Below, piece after piece: positions 1-5,777 of a DNA stretch of 8,362 bases (position 1 is its first letter; every line of letters begins with the position of its first letter). The translations under genes and the position numbers were made by a program. The notes under the pieces were generated by a model, which was given only the letters and a program-made list of their open reading frames with translations, ran no database searches and was not told where the DNA came from. The DNA is from Sphingomonadaceae bacterium (GTDB lineage Bacteria > Pseudomonadota > Alphaproteobacteria > Sphingomonadales > Sphingomonadaceae): NCBI GenBank assembly GCA_019239785.1, contig JAFAZM010000221.1, forward strand, positions 1 to 8,362, in the 5' to 3' direction.

Positions 1-119
1 CGCGCCTCCGGGTCCTTGGAGAGGAACAGATCGACGATCGCGTCGGAGATCTGGTCGCTGACCTTGTCGGGATGGCCTTCGGACACCGATTCGGACGTGA
101 AGAGATAAGCGCTGCGCAT
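1..119 (-). CDS. metK: S-adenosylmethionine synthetase, N-terminal fragment (runs off window)
   Basis: MetK makes S-adenosylmethionine from methionine and ATP in the cytoplasm and supplies the methyl donor of the cell. Only the first 39 codons are present; the gene continues leftward off the edge. The fragment begins MRSAYLFTSESVSEGHPDKV and continues SDQISDAIVDLFLSKDPEA. This is the highly conserved MetK N-terminus, including the SEGHPDK segment whose His16 and Asp18 correspond to the ATP/metal-site residues of the family. The ATG at 119-117 has an upstream GAGGA (complement of 131-135), about 11 bases away. A 60-base gap separates it from the stop of lnt, which is transcribed in the same direction, and this gap carries a palindromic operator-like site. 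Identification is near certain despite the truncation. Confidence 0.96.
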   Translation of the reverse strand, partial: MRSAYLFTSESVSEGHPDKVSDQISDAIVDLFLSKDPEA

Positions 120-148
120 CGTGAGAGCGTTCCTCGGAAAAAGCGGGG

Positions 149-168
149 ATATAAGGATGTCTTTATAT
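149..168 (-). promoter_or_regulatory. Palindromic operator-like site upstream of metK (possible SahR-type site)
   Basis: Read on the metK strand, the site is ATATAAAGACATCCTTATAT. The two 10-base halves match as an inverted repeat at 8 of 10 positions. It is a striking AT-rich island in very GC-rich surroundings, and it lies about 30 bases before the metK start codon. From memory, it resembles the motif reported for SAH-responsive ArsR-family regulators (SahR) of methionine-cycle genes in proteobacteria (roughly ATATAAAG.TATCTTTATAT); I could not verify this. I infer that it controls metK independently of lnt. A matching -35/-10 pair is not clear, although the TATAAA or TTATAT within the site could double as a -10. 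Confidence 0.6.
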
Positions 169-179
169 GGCGCCGGCTC

Positions 180-1715
180 CTAGCGCGCCTTGCGCCGCAC
201 CGCAATTGCCGCGGCGACGAGCAGCAGCCCGAACAGGAAGGGCAGCGCATTGCCGAAGCGCGCGAACAGGGTCGGCGGCGCCACGCCCGGGATGCGGGCA
301 TCGATCACGCCCGCGCTGCCGAGCGGGAGGCTGGCCTCCAGGCCGCCGTCGGCGCCGATCACCGCCGAGATGCCGGTCGGCGTCGCGCGGATGATCGGCA
401 TGCCCTCCTCGAGCGCGCGCAGCCGCGCCTGGGCGAGATGCTGGGGCGGGCCCCAGGCGCCGAACCAGGCGTCGTTCGAAGGGTTGAACAGGAAATCGGG
501 GCGGTTGTCCTCGTCGACGATCTGGCCGGAGAAGATGATCTCGTAGCAGACCTGGACGCCGGCGCGGCCGAAGGCGCCGAGGTCGAGCGTGCGCGGCCCG
601 GGCCCGTCGCGGAAATCGAGCGCGCCGGGCGCGAGCCGCGACAGGCCGATCGCGGAGAGCAGAGGCCGCATCGGCAGATATTCGCCATAGGGGACGAGGT
701 GCGACTTGTCGTAGCGGGCGGTCAGGCGTGCGTCGGGGGTCAGCACATAGACGCTATTGTAGGCCGCGATGCCGCGGCCCTGGTCGTCGAAGACCGGCTC
801 GACGCCGCCGAGCAGCAGCAGGTCGCCCGGCCCGAGCAAAGCGGCGAGCCGCTGCCGCGCGTCGGGCTCATAGGCGAGGTAAGCGGGCGTCGAGGCTTCC
901 GGCCAGAGCAAGAGCCGCTGTCCGGCCGCGGGGGCGCCGCTAAGCTGGGCGAAGCGCTCGGAATTCTGCCGCTCGTAATTGCGGTCCCATTTGTTCTGCT
1001 GGCCGATGTTCGGCTGGACGATCCGGACCGCGGCGCCGGGCGCCGCCGCCGCCGGCCGCAGCGCCCAGGCGGCGCCGGAGGCCGCGAAGATCCCGAGGAT
1101 CAGCCAGGCGGCGGCCTTCTTTTCGAACCGGCCGGCGAGGGCGAGCCGGAAGCCGCCGCCGAGCAGCACCACGATCCCCGACAGGCCGTAGGTACCCAGC
1201 CACGGCGCCAGCCAGGCGGCGCGCGGCGCGATCAGCACGACGCCGACCGGATTCCAGGCGAAGCCGGTGAACATCGTCGCGCGCAGCCATTCGCCGACGA
1301 TCCAGGCGGCGGCGAGCAGCAGGACCAGCCTGACGCGGCGGCCCTCGGCAGGCGCGCTCGGCGCTTCGCCGGCGCGCGTCCCGGCGCCCGCCCAGCCCCA
1401 GCGCCAGGCGAGGCCCGCGGCAACCGCCGGATAGATTGCGAGGTACAATGAGAGCAGGACCACCGCGACCCAGCCGAGCCAGGCCGGCATCGCCGCCTGG
1501 TAGGTGAAGGCGGTCGCGATCCAGTTCAGCCCGAGCACGAACTGGCCGAGCCCGAACCACCAGCCCCGCGCCAGCGCCGAGCGCAGCGACGGCGCGCCCT
1601 CCAGCAGCCAGACCAGAGCCGCGAAGCCGAGCAGCATCAAAGGCCATAGCCCCAGCGGCGCGAAGCCGAGCGCCGAGACGAGGCCGGCGAGAAAGGCGAG
1701 GCCTGGGGATTTCAT
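180..1715 (-). CDS. lnt: Apolipoprotein N-acyltransferase
   Basis: Lnt is the inner-membrane enzyme that adds the third acyl chain, taken from a phospholipid, to the N-terminal cysteine of lipoproteins. It is the last step of lipoprotein maturation. At 511 residues it has the usual family length. Residues 1 to about 220 are hydrophobic with several membrane segments. From about 230 (VRIVQPNIGQ) a periplasmic nitrilase-type domain follows. The catalytic triad is readable: Glu273 in WPEAS, Lys337 in YDKSHLVPYGEYLP and Cys390 in VCYEIIF. NPSNDAWFG (411-419) is also typical. A final hydrophobic helix (490-505) ends in basic residues RRKAR. The ATG at 1715 opens a normal MKSPGLAFLAGL start, and the upstream AAAGAG is only a weak ribosome site. 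It runs toward metK and diverges from the adenosine kinase gene. No key residue is missing. Confidence 0.96.
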   Translation of the reverse strand: MKSPGLAFLAGLVSALGFAPLGLWPLMLLGFAALVWLLEGAPSLRSALARGWWFGLGQFVLGLNWIATAFTYQAAMPAWLGWVAVVLLSLYLAIYPAVAAGLAWRWGWAGAGTRAGEAPSAPAEGRRVRLVLLLAAAWIVGEWLRATMFTGFAWNPVGVVLIAPRAAWLAPWLGTYGLSGIVVLLGGGFRLALAGRFEKKAAAWLILGIFAASGAAWALRPAAAAPGAAVRIVQPNIGQQNKWDRNYERQNSERFAQLSGAPAAGQRLLLWPEASTPAYLAYEPDARQRLAALLGPGDLLLLGGVEPVFDDQGRGIAAYNSVYVLTPDARLTARYDKSHLVPYGEYLPMRPLLSAIGLSRLAPGALDFRDGPGPRTLDLGAFGRAGVQVCYEIIFSGQIVDEDNRPDFLFNPSNDAWFGAWGPPQHLAQARLRALEEGMPIIRATPTGISAVIGADGGLEASLPLGSAGVIDARIPGVAPPTLFARFGNALPFLFGLLLVAAAIAVRRKAR

Positions 1716-1748
1716 CGCTTCAGCTCTTTGGACGAGGGGGCCGGCGCG

Positions 1749-1777
1749 TCAATGGCCGCACTTGGCCCGCCTGCCAA
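1749..1777 (-). promoter_or_regulatory. Candidate promoter for lnt
   Basis: On the minus strand TTGGCA (complement of 1772-1777) is followed by a 17-base spacer and CATTGA (complement of 1749-1754). This is a loose sigma-70-like pair about 35 bases before the lnt start. The -10 is poor, so this is only the best candidate in the gap. Confidence 0.22.
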
Positions 1778-1790
1778 GGCCGGCCGGCCC

Positions 1791-1814
1791 TCAGCACTTC
1801 AATCGAAGCGCTGA
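1791..1814 (-). repeat. Inverted repeat (10-bp arms, 4-base loop) in the lnt/adenosine kinase gap
   Basis: The arms TCAGCACTTC (1791-1800) and GAAGCGCTGA (1805-1814) flank the loop AATC. They pair at 9 of 10 positions. The mismatch is A:C when read rightward but becomes a G-U wobble in leftward RNA, so the stem is fully paired only in a leftward transcript, which would be the lnt leader. No U-run follows on either side, so it does not look like an ordinary terminator. Confidence 0.6.
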
Positions 1815-1837
1815 TGTCCTGAATTATTTCATCTGCT

Positions 1838-1881
1838 GCATTTTCCGCGCCGTCGGGCGTTGCCGCCCGACTTGAAAATGC
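1838..1881. repeat. Nested two-part inverted repeat upstream of adenosine kinase
   Basis: An inner perfect stem, GTCGGGCG (1852-1859) with CGCCCGAC (1864-1871) and loop TTGC, sits inside an outer perfect pair, GCATTTTC (1838-1845) with GAAAATGC (1874-1881). The two stems are separated by a 6-base bulge on the left and 2 bases on the right. It ends 35 bases before the kinase start codon. It lies between two divergent genes, so it is not needed as a terminator. It could be a leader RNA structure, a protein-binding site or a dispersed palindromic repeat. Confidence 0.6.
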
Positions 1882-1888
1882 TCTAGGT
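1860..1888 (+). promoter_or_regulatory. Candidate promoter for adenosine kinase
   Basis: TTGCCG (1860-1865) and CTAGGT (1883-1888) are 17 bases apart and upstream of the kinase start at 1917. The -10 lies within GCTCTAGGT, a 9-mer that recurs in the candidate permease promoter at 5287-5296. The -35 would fall in the loop and right arm of the nested inverted repeat. The match to consensus is moderate. Confidence 0.3.
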
Positions 1889-1916
1889 CGCGCGCTTTCC
1901 CGCACCGGAGTGACTG

Positions 1917-2912
1917 ATGACCGAAACCCGCCTCGACGTGCTCGCGATCGGCAATGCGATCGTCGACATCATCGCCGATTGCGACGATGCTTTCCTCGCG
2001 CGCGAGGGGCTGACCAAGGGGATGATGCGCCTGATCGACGCCGAGGAGGCGACCCGGCTCTACGACCATATGGGGCCGGCGCGGGAGGTCAGCGGCGGCT
2101 CGGCGGGCAACACCGCGGCCGGGGTCGCAGCGCTCGGCGGCCGCGCCGGCTTCGTCGGCCAGGTCGCGCCCGACCAGCTCGGCGAATTCTACCGGCACGA
2201 TCTCAACGCGACCGGCGTCGAGTTCGTCACGCCCGCGGCCGATCTCGGCGAGCCGACCGCCCGCTCGATGGTGCTGGTGACGCCCGACGCGCACCGGACG
2301 ATGAACACCTTCCTCGGCGCCGCCCAGTTGCTGCCCTCCTCGGCGCTCGACGAGGCGCAGATCGAAGGCGCCGCGATCCTGTATCTGGAGGGCTATCTCT
2401 GGGATCCCGAGACGCCGCGCTACGCGATGCTGAAGGCGATCGACGTCGCCCGCCGCGCCGGCCGCAAGGTGGCGTTCACCCTGTCGGACACCTTCTGCAT
2501 CGACCGGCACCGCGACGGTTTCAACCAGCTGATCGACGATGGGAAGATCGACATCCTCTTCGCCAACGAAGCCGAAGTGCAGGCGCTCGCCGGGACCGCC
2601 CATTTCGAAACGGCTCTGGCCTCGACCGCGGCGCGGGTGCCCCTGCTGGTGGTGACAAGGAGCGAGAAGGGCGCGATCGCCGTCGCCGGCGACGAGCGCG
2701 CCGAGGTCGCCGCCGAACCGGTGGCGAAGGTCGTCGACACGACCGGCGCCGGCGACCTGTTCGCCGCCGGCTTCCTCGCCGGCCAGGCGCAAGGCCGCGA
2801 CCTCGAAGCGAGCCTGCGCATCGGCGCGATCGCCGCGGCCGAGGTGATCTCCCATTACGGCGCGCGGCCGGAAGCGGACCTCAAGGCGCTCGTTGCCGAG
2901 CGGCTGGGCTGA
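1917..2912 (+). CDS. Adenosine kinase, PfkB/ribokinase family
   Basis: This cytoplasmic sugar/nucleoside kinase of 331 residues is most probably an adenosine kinase, converting adenosine and ATP to AMP and ADP. Both PfkB signatures are visible: GGSAGNTAAG (60-69), followed by a Gly-rich strand GGRAGFVGQV (74-83), and DTTGAGDLFAAGF (274-286), with Asp280 as the expected catalytic base and the GAGD anion hole. NEAE (217-220) is the usual Mg/ATP-side motif. The N-terminal VLAIGNAIVDIIA is the family's first beta strand. The ATG at 1917 has GGAG at 1907-1910, six bases away. A methyl-cycle role fits its position near metK, since hydrolysis of S-adenosylhomocysteine yields adenosine. Substrate choice within PfkB cannot be proven from motifs, and another ribokinase-type substrate remains possible. 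It appears to be monocistronic. Confidence 0.85.
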   Translation: MTETRLDVLAIGNAIVDIIADCDDAFLAREGLTKGMMRLIDAEEATRLYDHMGPAREVSGGSAGNTAAGVAALGGRAGFVGQVAPDQLGEFYRHDLNATGVEFVTPAADLGEPTARSMVLVTPDAHRTMNTFLGAAQLLPSSALDEAQIEGAAILYLEGYLWDPETPRYAMLKAIDVARRAGRKVAFTLSDTFCIDRHRDGFNQLIDDGKIDILFANEAEVQALAGTAHFETALASTAARVPLLVVTRSEKGAIAVAGDERAEVAAEPVAKVVDTTGAGDLFAAGFLAGQAQGRDLEASLRIGAIAAAEVISHYGARPEADLKALVAERLG

Positions 2913-2921
2913 TCGCTTTCG

Positions 2922-2959
2922 TCATTGCGAGCACAGCGAAGCTGCGCTTCTCGCAATGA
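2922..2959. repeat. REP-like palindromic element after adenosine kinase
   Basis: TCATTGCGAG (2922-2931) and CTCGCAATGA (2950-2959) are perfect 10-base inverted arms around an 18-base centre. The centre itself contains AGCG (2935-2938) and CGCT (2945-2948), able to extend the fold. It begins ten bases after the kinase stop. From memory, GTCATTGCGAGC..AGCGAAGC is a dispersed intergenic repeat in several bacterial groups. The element may protect or end the kinase transcript, but there is no T-run, so a classical terminator is unlikely. Confidence 0.65.
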
Positions 2960-2984
2960 GGTCCTAACCAAATCGCGGCATGCG

Positions 2985-3131
2985 CTAATTCGGGTTCGCG
3001 GGTCCCGGCTGCGCTGGCGTCTGCGGCGGTTGCGCAGGCGCCGGGGCGGGGACGTCGATATCGGGCCCAGGCGGCGCGACTTCGGGCGGCGGCTGGCTCG
3101 GCTGGGCCGGCGGTTGTGGTTCGGTGGCCAT
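2985..3131 (-). CDS. Possible 48-residue proline-rich protein
   Basis: This short leftward open frame begins MATEPQPPAQPSQPPPEVAP and ends in QPGPANPN before a TAG. It is 48 residues, about 40% proline, with Gln and Ala making up much of the rest. It has no basic residues, one short acidic/hydrophobic patch (PDIDVP, 23-28), and no signal peptide or membrane segment. Its start lies 32 bases after the stop of the VOC gene on the same strand, so it could be the distal gene of that unit. The region before its ATG has no convincing Shine-Dalgarno sequence, only GCGAG. I do not recognise it, and biased composition in GC-rich DNA can give such frames by chance. It is reported because it otherwise fills an unexplained gap and is oriented with its neighbour. 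Confidence 0.4.
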   Translation of the reverse strand: MATEPQPPAQPSQPPPEVAPPGPDIDVPAPAPAQPPQTPAQPGPANPN

Positions 3132-3163
3132 GACTCGCAAACGCGCCGCCCGCGCTCCGGTTG

Positions 3164-3583
3164 CTATGGCTCCGGCGGCCGCTTCAGCTCGATGACATTG
3201 CCGAACGGATCGGCGACGTAGAAGGAAAGGCCGTCGCCCTTAGCGCCGTAGCGCATCCCCTCCTCAACGATGGCGACCTCACGGGCGGCGAGATAGGCGC
3301 GCATCGCGTCCTCGTCCCAGGGGCTGGTGGCGAGAGCGACATGGTCCATGTTGCGGCCGCCCTCGACCGGCGGCTTCGCCCAGGCGCCTTCCTTCGTGCC
3401 GATGTCCACCAGATCGATCAGCGACGCGCCGGCGCGCAGCTGCAGCATGCCGTGTTGGGGCAGCGCGCGATCGACGCTGCAGCCGAGCACGTCGCAATAG
3501 AAATGCTTCGCCACTTCCATGTCGGCAACGAGCAGGACGACATGGTCGAGGCCTTCGAGGGCGAAGGGCGGCGGCGCAGGCAT
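3164..3583 (-). CDS. VOC-superfamily (glyoxalase/dioxygenase fold) protein
   Basis: This small cytoplasmic protein of 139 residues has the two-module vicinal-oxygen-chelate fold. Module one is about residues 10-62 (LDHVVLLVADMEVAKHFYCDVLG), and module two is about 78-135 (MDHVALA through DPFGNVIELK). The candidate metal ligands are His14, His81 and Glu132. The fourth position appears to be Asp57 in LIDLVD, where many family members have Glu. This pattern is shared by glyoxalase I, fosfomycin-type enzymes and ring-cleaving dioxygenases, so the substrate cannot be named. The ATG at 3583 has AAAAGG five bases upstream. The gene starts only about 30 bases after the permease terminator, which leaves little room for a separate promoter. 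The possible proline-rich protein follows it. Confidence 0.85.
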   Translation of the reverse strand: MPAPPPFALEGLDHVVLLVADMEVAKHFYCDVLGCSVDRALPQHGMLQLRAGASLIDLVDIGTKEGAWAKPPVEGGRNMDHVALATSPWDEDAMRAYLAAREVAIVEEGMRYGAKGDGLSFYVADPFGNVIELKRPPEP

Positions 3584-3613
3584 TAACGCCTTTTAGCCGC
3601 CGTGGGGCCAACG

Positions 3614-3639
3614 AAAAAGGGAGGCCGAAGCCTCCCTTT
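3614..3639 (-). terminator. Rho-independent terminator of the permease gene
   Basis: On the minus strand a perfect 10-base stem, AAAGGGAGGC with GCCTCCCTTT, closes a TTCG tetraloop and runs into TTTTT. It lies nine bases after the permease stop at 3648. The GC-rich stem, stable tetraloop and T-run make it the clearest terminator in the window. The opposite strand has only a short T-run and no gene to terminate. Confidence 0.92.
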
Positions 3640-3647
3640 CCTTCGGA

Positions 3648-5231
3648 TCATTCGGTGCCGGGTATCGGCGGCTCGATGTCGTGGATCTCCGGCTCGTGAA
3701 CCTCGACGATGCCGCGGCCGACATGGCTCTTCCGATAGCCGTAGAGGAAGTAGAAGACGAGCCCGATCACCGCCCATACCGCGAACAGCGTCTTCGATTC
3801 GATGTTGAGGCTGAAGAAAAGCAGCAGGCAGCCGATGATCGACAGCGGCGCGACGATGAAGAGGAAAGGCGTGCGGAACGGCCGCACCCGCCCGGGGTCG
3901 GTGATCCTGAGCACCATCACGCCGACCGAGACTGCGGCGAAGGCGAACAGGGTTCCCGCATTCGAATAATCGGCGAGCGTGCCGACCGGCAGGAACGCGG
4001 CCGCGATGGCGACGAAGATGCCGGTCACGATGGTGACGATCCAGGGGGTCCGGAACCGCGGATGCACCTCGGCGAGCTTGCCCGGAAGCAGGCCGTCGCG
4101 CGCCATCACGAAGAAGATGCGGGTCTGGCCGAACATCATCAGCAGCACGACCGACGGCAGCGCGATGGTCGCGGCGAGGCCGATGATGTTGCCGAGCGTC
4201 GGATTGGCGACCTGGCGCATCACATAAGCGAGCGCTTCCTTCGAGCAGACCAGAGGTGCGTTGGCGGCCTGGCAGGCGGCCGACCCATAGAGCTCGGGCG
4301 AGCCCGGCTCGAACGGCAGGCCGTGCGCATCGAGCAAAGGCTGCGCGCCATAGGAGCCGATCACGCCGCCCGCGACGAGCAGGTAGAAAACGGTGCAGAT
4401 CAACAGCGAAGCGATCAGGCCGATCGGGACGTTGCGCTGCGGATTCTTGGTCTCCTCGGCGGCGGTCGAGACCGCGTCGAAGCCGACATAAGCGAAGAAG
4501 ATCGAGGCCGCAGCGCCGAGCACGCCCACGCCCTCCGAGCTCAGCGGGCTGCCCCAGCCGCGGGGGGTGAACGGGTGGAAATTCTCGGTGTGACCGGAGA
4601 TCATCGGCAGGGTCACCGCGACGAACAGGCTGAGGGCCGCGACCTTGATCACGACCAGCACGGCGTTGAAGGTCGCGCTCTCCTTGGTGCCGATGACCAG
4701 GAGGGCGGTGACGAAGACGACGACGAGCACGGCGGGCAGGTTGACGATGCCGCCGACCTCACCGCCCTGAAGGAAACCCCATTCGATCTTCGGCCCCACG
4801 CTCAGGGCATGCGGTATGTGTATGCCTATGTCGTTGAGCAGCCCCACGATATGGCCGGACCAGCCGACCGCCACCGCGCTTGCGCCGAGCGCATATTCGA
4901 GGATCAGCGCCCAGCCGACCAGCCAGGCGACGATCTCGCCCATCACGGCATAGGAATAGGTATAGGCCGAGCCGGCGACCGGGACCATCGAAGCGAGCTC
5001 GGAATAGCAGAGCGCGGCAACCGCGCAGACCGCGCCGGCGATGATGAAGCTCACCATCATGCCGGGGCCCGCCTTCTGGGCGGCGGTCGCGGTGAGCACG
5101 AAGATGCCCGTGCCGATGACTGCGCCGATGCCGAGCAGGGTCAGCTGGAAGGGGCCGAGCGAGCGCTTGAGCGACTTCTTCTCGGCGGTGGCAAGAATGG
5201 CGTCGAGAGACTTTACGCGCCCTGAGATCAT
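3648..5231 (-). CDS. APC-superfamily amino acid permease (CAT-like)
   Basis: This inner-membrane secondary transporter probably imports amino acids by proton-coupled symport. From the start chosen it has 527 residues and about 12 membrane helices. It opens with a cytoplasmic MISGRVKSLDAILATAEKKS, then helix 1 with the APC motif GIGAVIGTGIFVLTA (34-48). The second diagnostic segment is FFAYVGFDAVSTAAEETKNP (245-264). A long non-membrane loop (about 294-345) has two cysteines, Cys320 and Cys329, that could form a disulfide. The C-terminus is a short acidic tail. The resemblance is to cationic amino acid transporter/YfnA-like members, but the substrate is unknown. I prefer the ATG at 5231 because AAGGGGAAGG lies directly upstream. 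An ATG at 5279 would add 16 residues but has no ribosome site and lies about seven bases from the candidate -10 box. A strong terminator follows the stop. Confidence 0.9.
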   Translation of the reverse strand: MISGRVKSLDAILATAEKKSLKRSLGPFQLTLLGIGAVIGTGIFVLTATAAQKAGPGMMVSFIIAGAVCAVAALCYSELASMVPVAGSAYTYSYAVMGEIVAWLVGWALILEYALGASAVAVGWSGHIVGLLNDIGIHIPHALSVGPKIEWGFLQGGEVGGIVNLPAVLVVVFVTALLVIGTKESATFNAVLVVIKVAALSLFVAVTLPMISGHTENFHPFTPRGWGSPLSSEGVGVLGAAASIFFAYVGFDAVSTAAEETKNPQRNVPIGLIASLLICTVFYLLVAGGVIGSYGAQPLLDAHGLPFEPGSPELYGSAACQAANAPLVCSKEALAYVMRQVANPTLGNIIGLAATIALPSVVLLMMFGQTRIFFVMARDGLLPGKLAEVHPRFRTPWIVTIVTGIFVAIAAAFLPVGTLADYSNAGTLFAFAAVSVGVMVLRITDPGRVRPFRTPFLFIVAPLSIIGCLLLFFSLNIESKTLFAVWAVIGLVFYFLYGYRKSHVGRGIVEVHEPEIHDIEPPIPGTE

Positions 5232-5233
5232 GT

Positions 5234-5243
5234 CCTTCCCCTT
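5234..5243 (-). promoter_or_regulatory. Ribosome binding site deciding the permease start
   Basis: The minus-strand run AAGGGGAAGG ends two bases before the ATG at 5231. It is the only purine-rich ribosome site near either possible start, so it favours the 527-residue product over the 543-residue one. Confidence 0.6.
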
Positions 5244-5286
5244 CGGCTGATAGCCCGCGGCCTTCACGCCGCTTGTCATGTGGCGA

Positions 5287-5314
5287 AACCTAGAGCCTAA
5301 ATCGGGCCGGGCAA
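5287..5314 (-). promoter_or_regulatory. Candidate promoter for the permease
   Basis: TTGCCC (complement of 5309-5314), a 16-base spacer and TAGGTT (complement of 5287-5292) form a plausible alphaproteobacterial sigma-70 promoter in the gap after the HIT gene. Transcription would begin near 5280, giving a leader of about 50 bases before the preferred start. The -10 lies in GCTCTAGGTT, shared with the adenosine kinase upstream region. Confidence 0.35.
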
Positions 5315-5321
5315 GGCATAA

Positions 5322-5699
5322 TCAGCGCGCCAGCATCGGCCCCAGCCGGCGACCGCCGAACAGATGGACGTGCAGGTGCGGCACTTCCTGGCCGCTGTCC
5401 GCGCCGACATTGGCGAGCAGCCGGTAGCCCGGCGCGACCAGCCCCGCGTCGCGGGCGATCTTGCCGACCGCGCGGACGAAGCCCGCGATCTCGGCATCGC
5501 TCGCCCGCTCGGAGAAGTCGTCCCAGGAGACGTAGGGGCCCTTGGGGATGACGAGGATGTGGGTCGGCGCCTGCGGGCTGATGTCGTGAAAGGCGAGCGC
5601 GAACGCGTCCTCATAGACCTTCCGCGACGGGATCTCGCCGCGCAGGATCCGGGCGAAGATGTTGCTCTCGTCGTAAGGCAGGGTCGCGTCGATCGGCAT
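5322..5699 (-). CDS. HIT-family (histidine triad) nucleotide-binding hydrolase
   Basis: This cytoplasmic protein of 125 residues belongs to the HINT branch of the histidine-triad superfamily, whose members hydrolyse nucleoside phosphoramidates and related acyl or amino-acyl AMPs. It starts MPIDATLPYDESNIFARILR, and NIFARILRGEIP (13-24) is the standard family opening. HILVIPKGPY (47-56) is the central strand with the usual lysine. The triad is HLHVHLF (108-114), with His110, the middle one, as the expected nucleophile. Length is normal for the family. I chose the ATG at 5699 over one at 5753 because GGGGAGAG lies four bases upstream and family members begin here. It is divergent from sspB, and the permease follows on the same strand about 90 bases later with no terminator between. 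The physiological substrate is unknown. Confidence 0.92.
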   Translation of the reverse strand: MPIDATLPYDESNIFARILRGEIPSRKVYEDAFALAFHDISPQAPTHILVIPKGPYVSWDDFSERASDAEIAGFVRAVGKIARDAGLVAPGYRLLANVGADSGQEVPHLHVHLFGGRRLGPMLAR

Positions 5700-5741
5700 C
5701 TGTCTCTCCCCAGGGGCTTTTCGGGCATAGTCGCAACGCGC

Positions 5742-5769
5742 TTGACCCGCCACCCTGCCGCGCTACGAC
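5742..5769 (+). promoter_or_regulatory. Candidate promoter for sspB
   Basis: TTGACC (5742-5747) is a good -35 and TACGAC (5764-5769) an acceptable -10, spaced by 16 bases. The predicted start point falls near 5776-5778, at the sspB ATG itself. This gap is shared with the divergent HIT gene; ACTATGCC on the other strand (about 5724-5731) might be part of the HIT promoter. Confidence 0.4.
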
Positions 5770-5777
5770 TCGCCCTC

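Noticed and set aside
120..180. SAM-sensing riboswitch before metK
   Set aside because: The 60-base gap is short and dominated by an AT-rich DNA palindrome. I could not lay out a SAM-II or SAM/SAH riboswitch fold, and an operator explains it better.
72..1451. A 459-codon rightward open frame opposite lnt
   Set aside because: The product is an Arg/Gly/Ala/Glu-rich low-complexity string without a fold signature, and it lies wholly antisense to lnt, whose catalytic motifs are intact. This is a usual shadow in GC-rich DNA.
1824..2855. A 343-codon leftward open frame opposite adenosine kinase
   Set aside because: It is antisense to a gene with both PfkB signatures and has biased composition; only the mirror of GC-biased codons keeps it open.
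1910..2959. A 349-codon rightward frame starting just before adenosine kinase in another phase
   Set aside because: The product is extremely Arg-rich and matches a frame-shifted reading of the kinase. No ribosome site or domain supports it.
3681..5225. A 514-codon rightward open frame opposite the permease
   Set aside because: It is a charged low-complexity product antisense to a clear 12-helix transporter; it is a shadow.
5364..5777. Upstream extension of the sspB frame to 298 codons
   Set aside because: The extra 138 codons are antisense to the HIT gene and low in complexity. SspB homology begins at the ATG at 5778.
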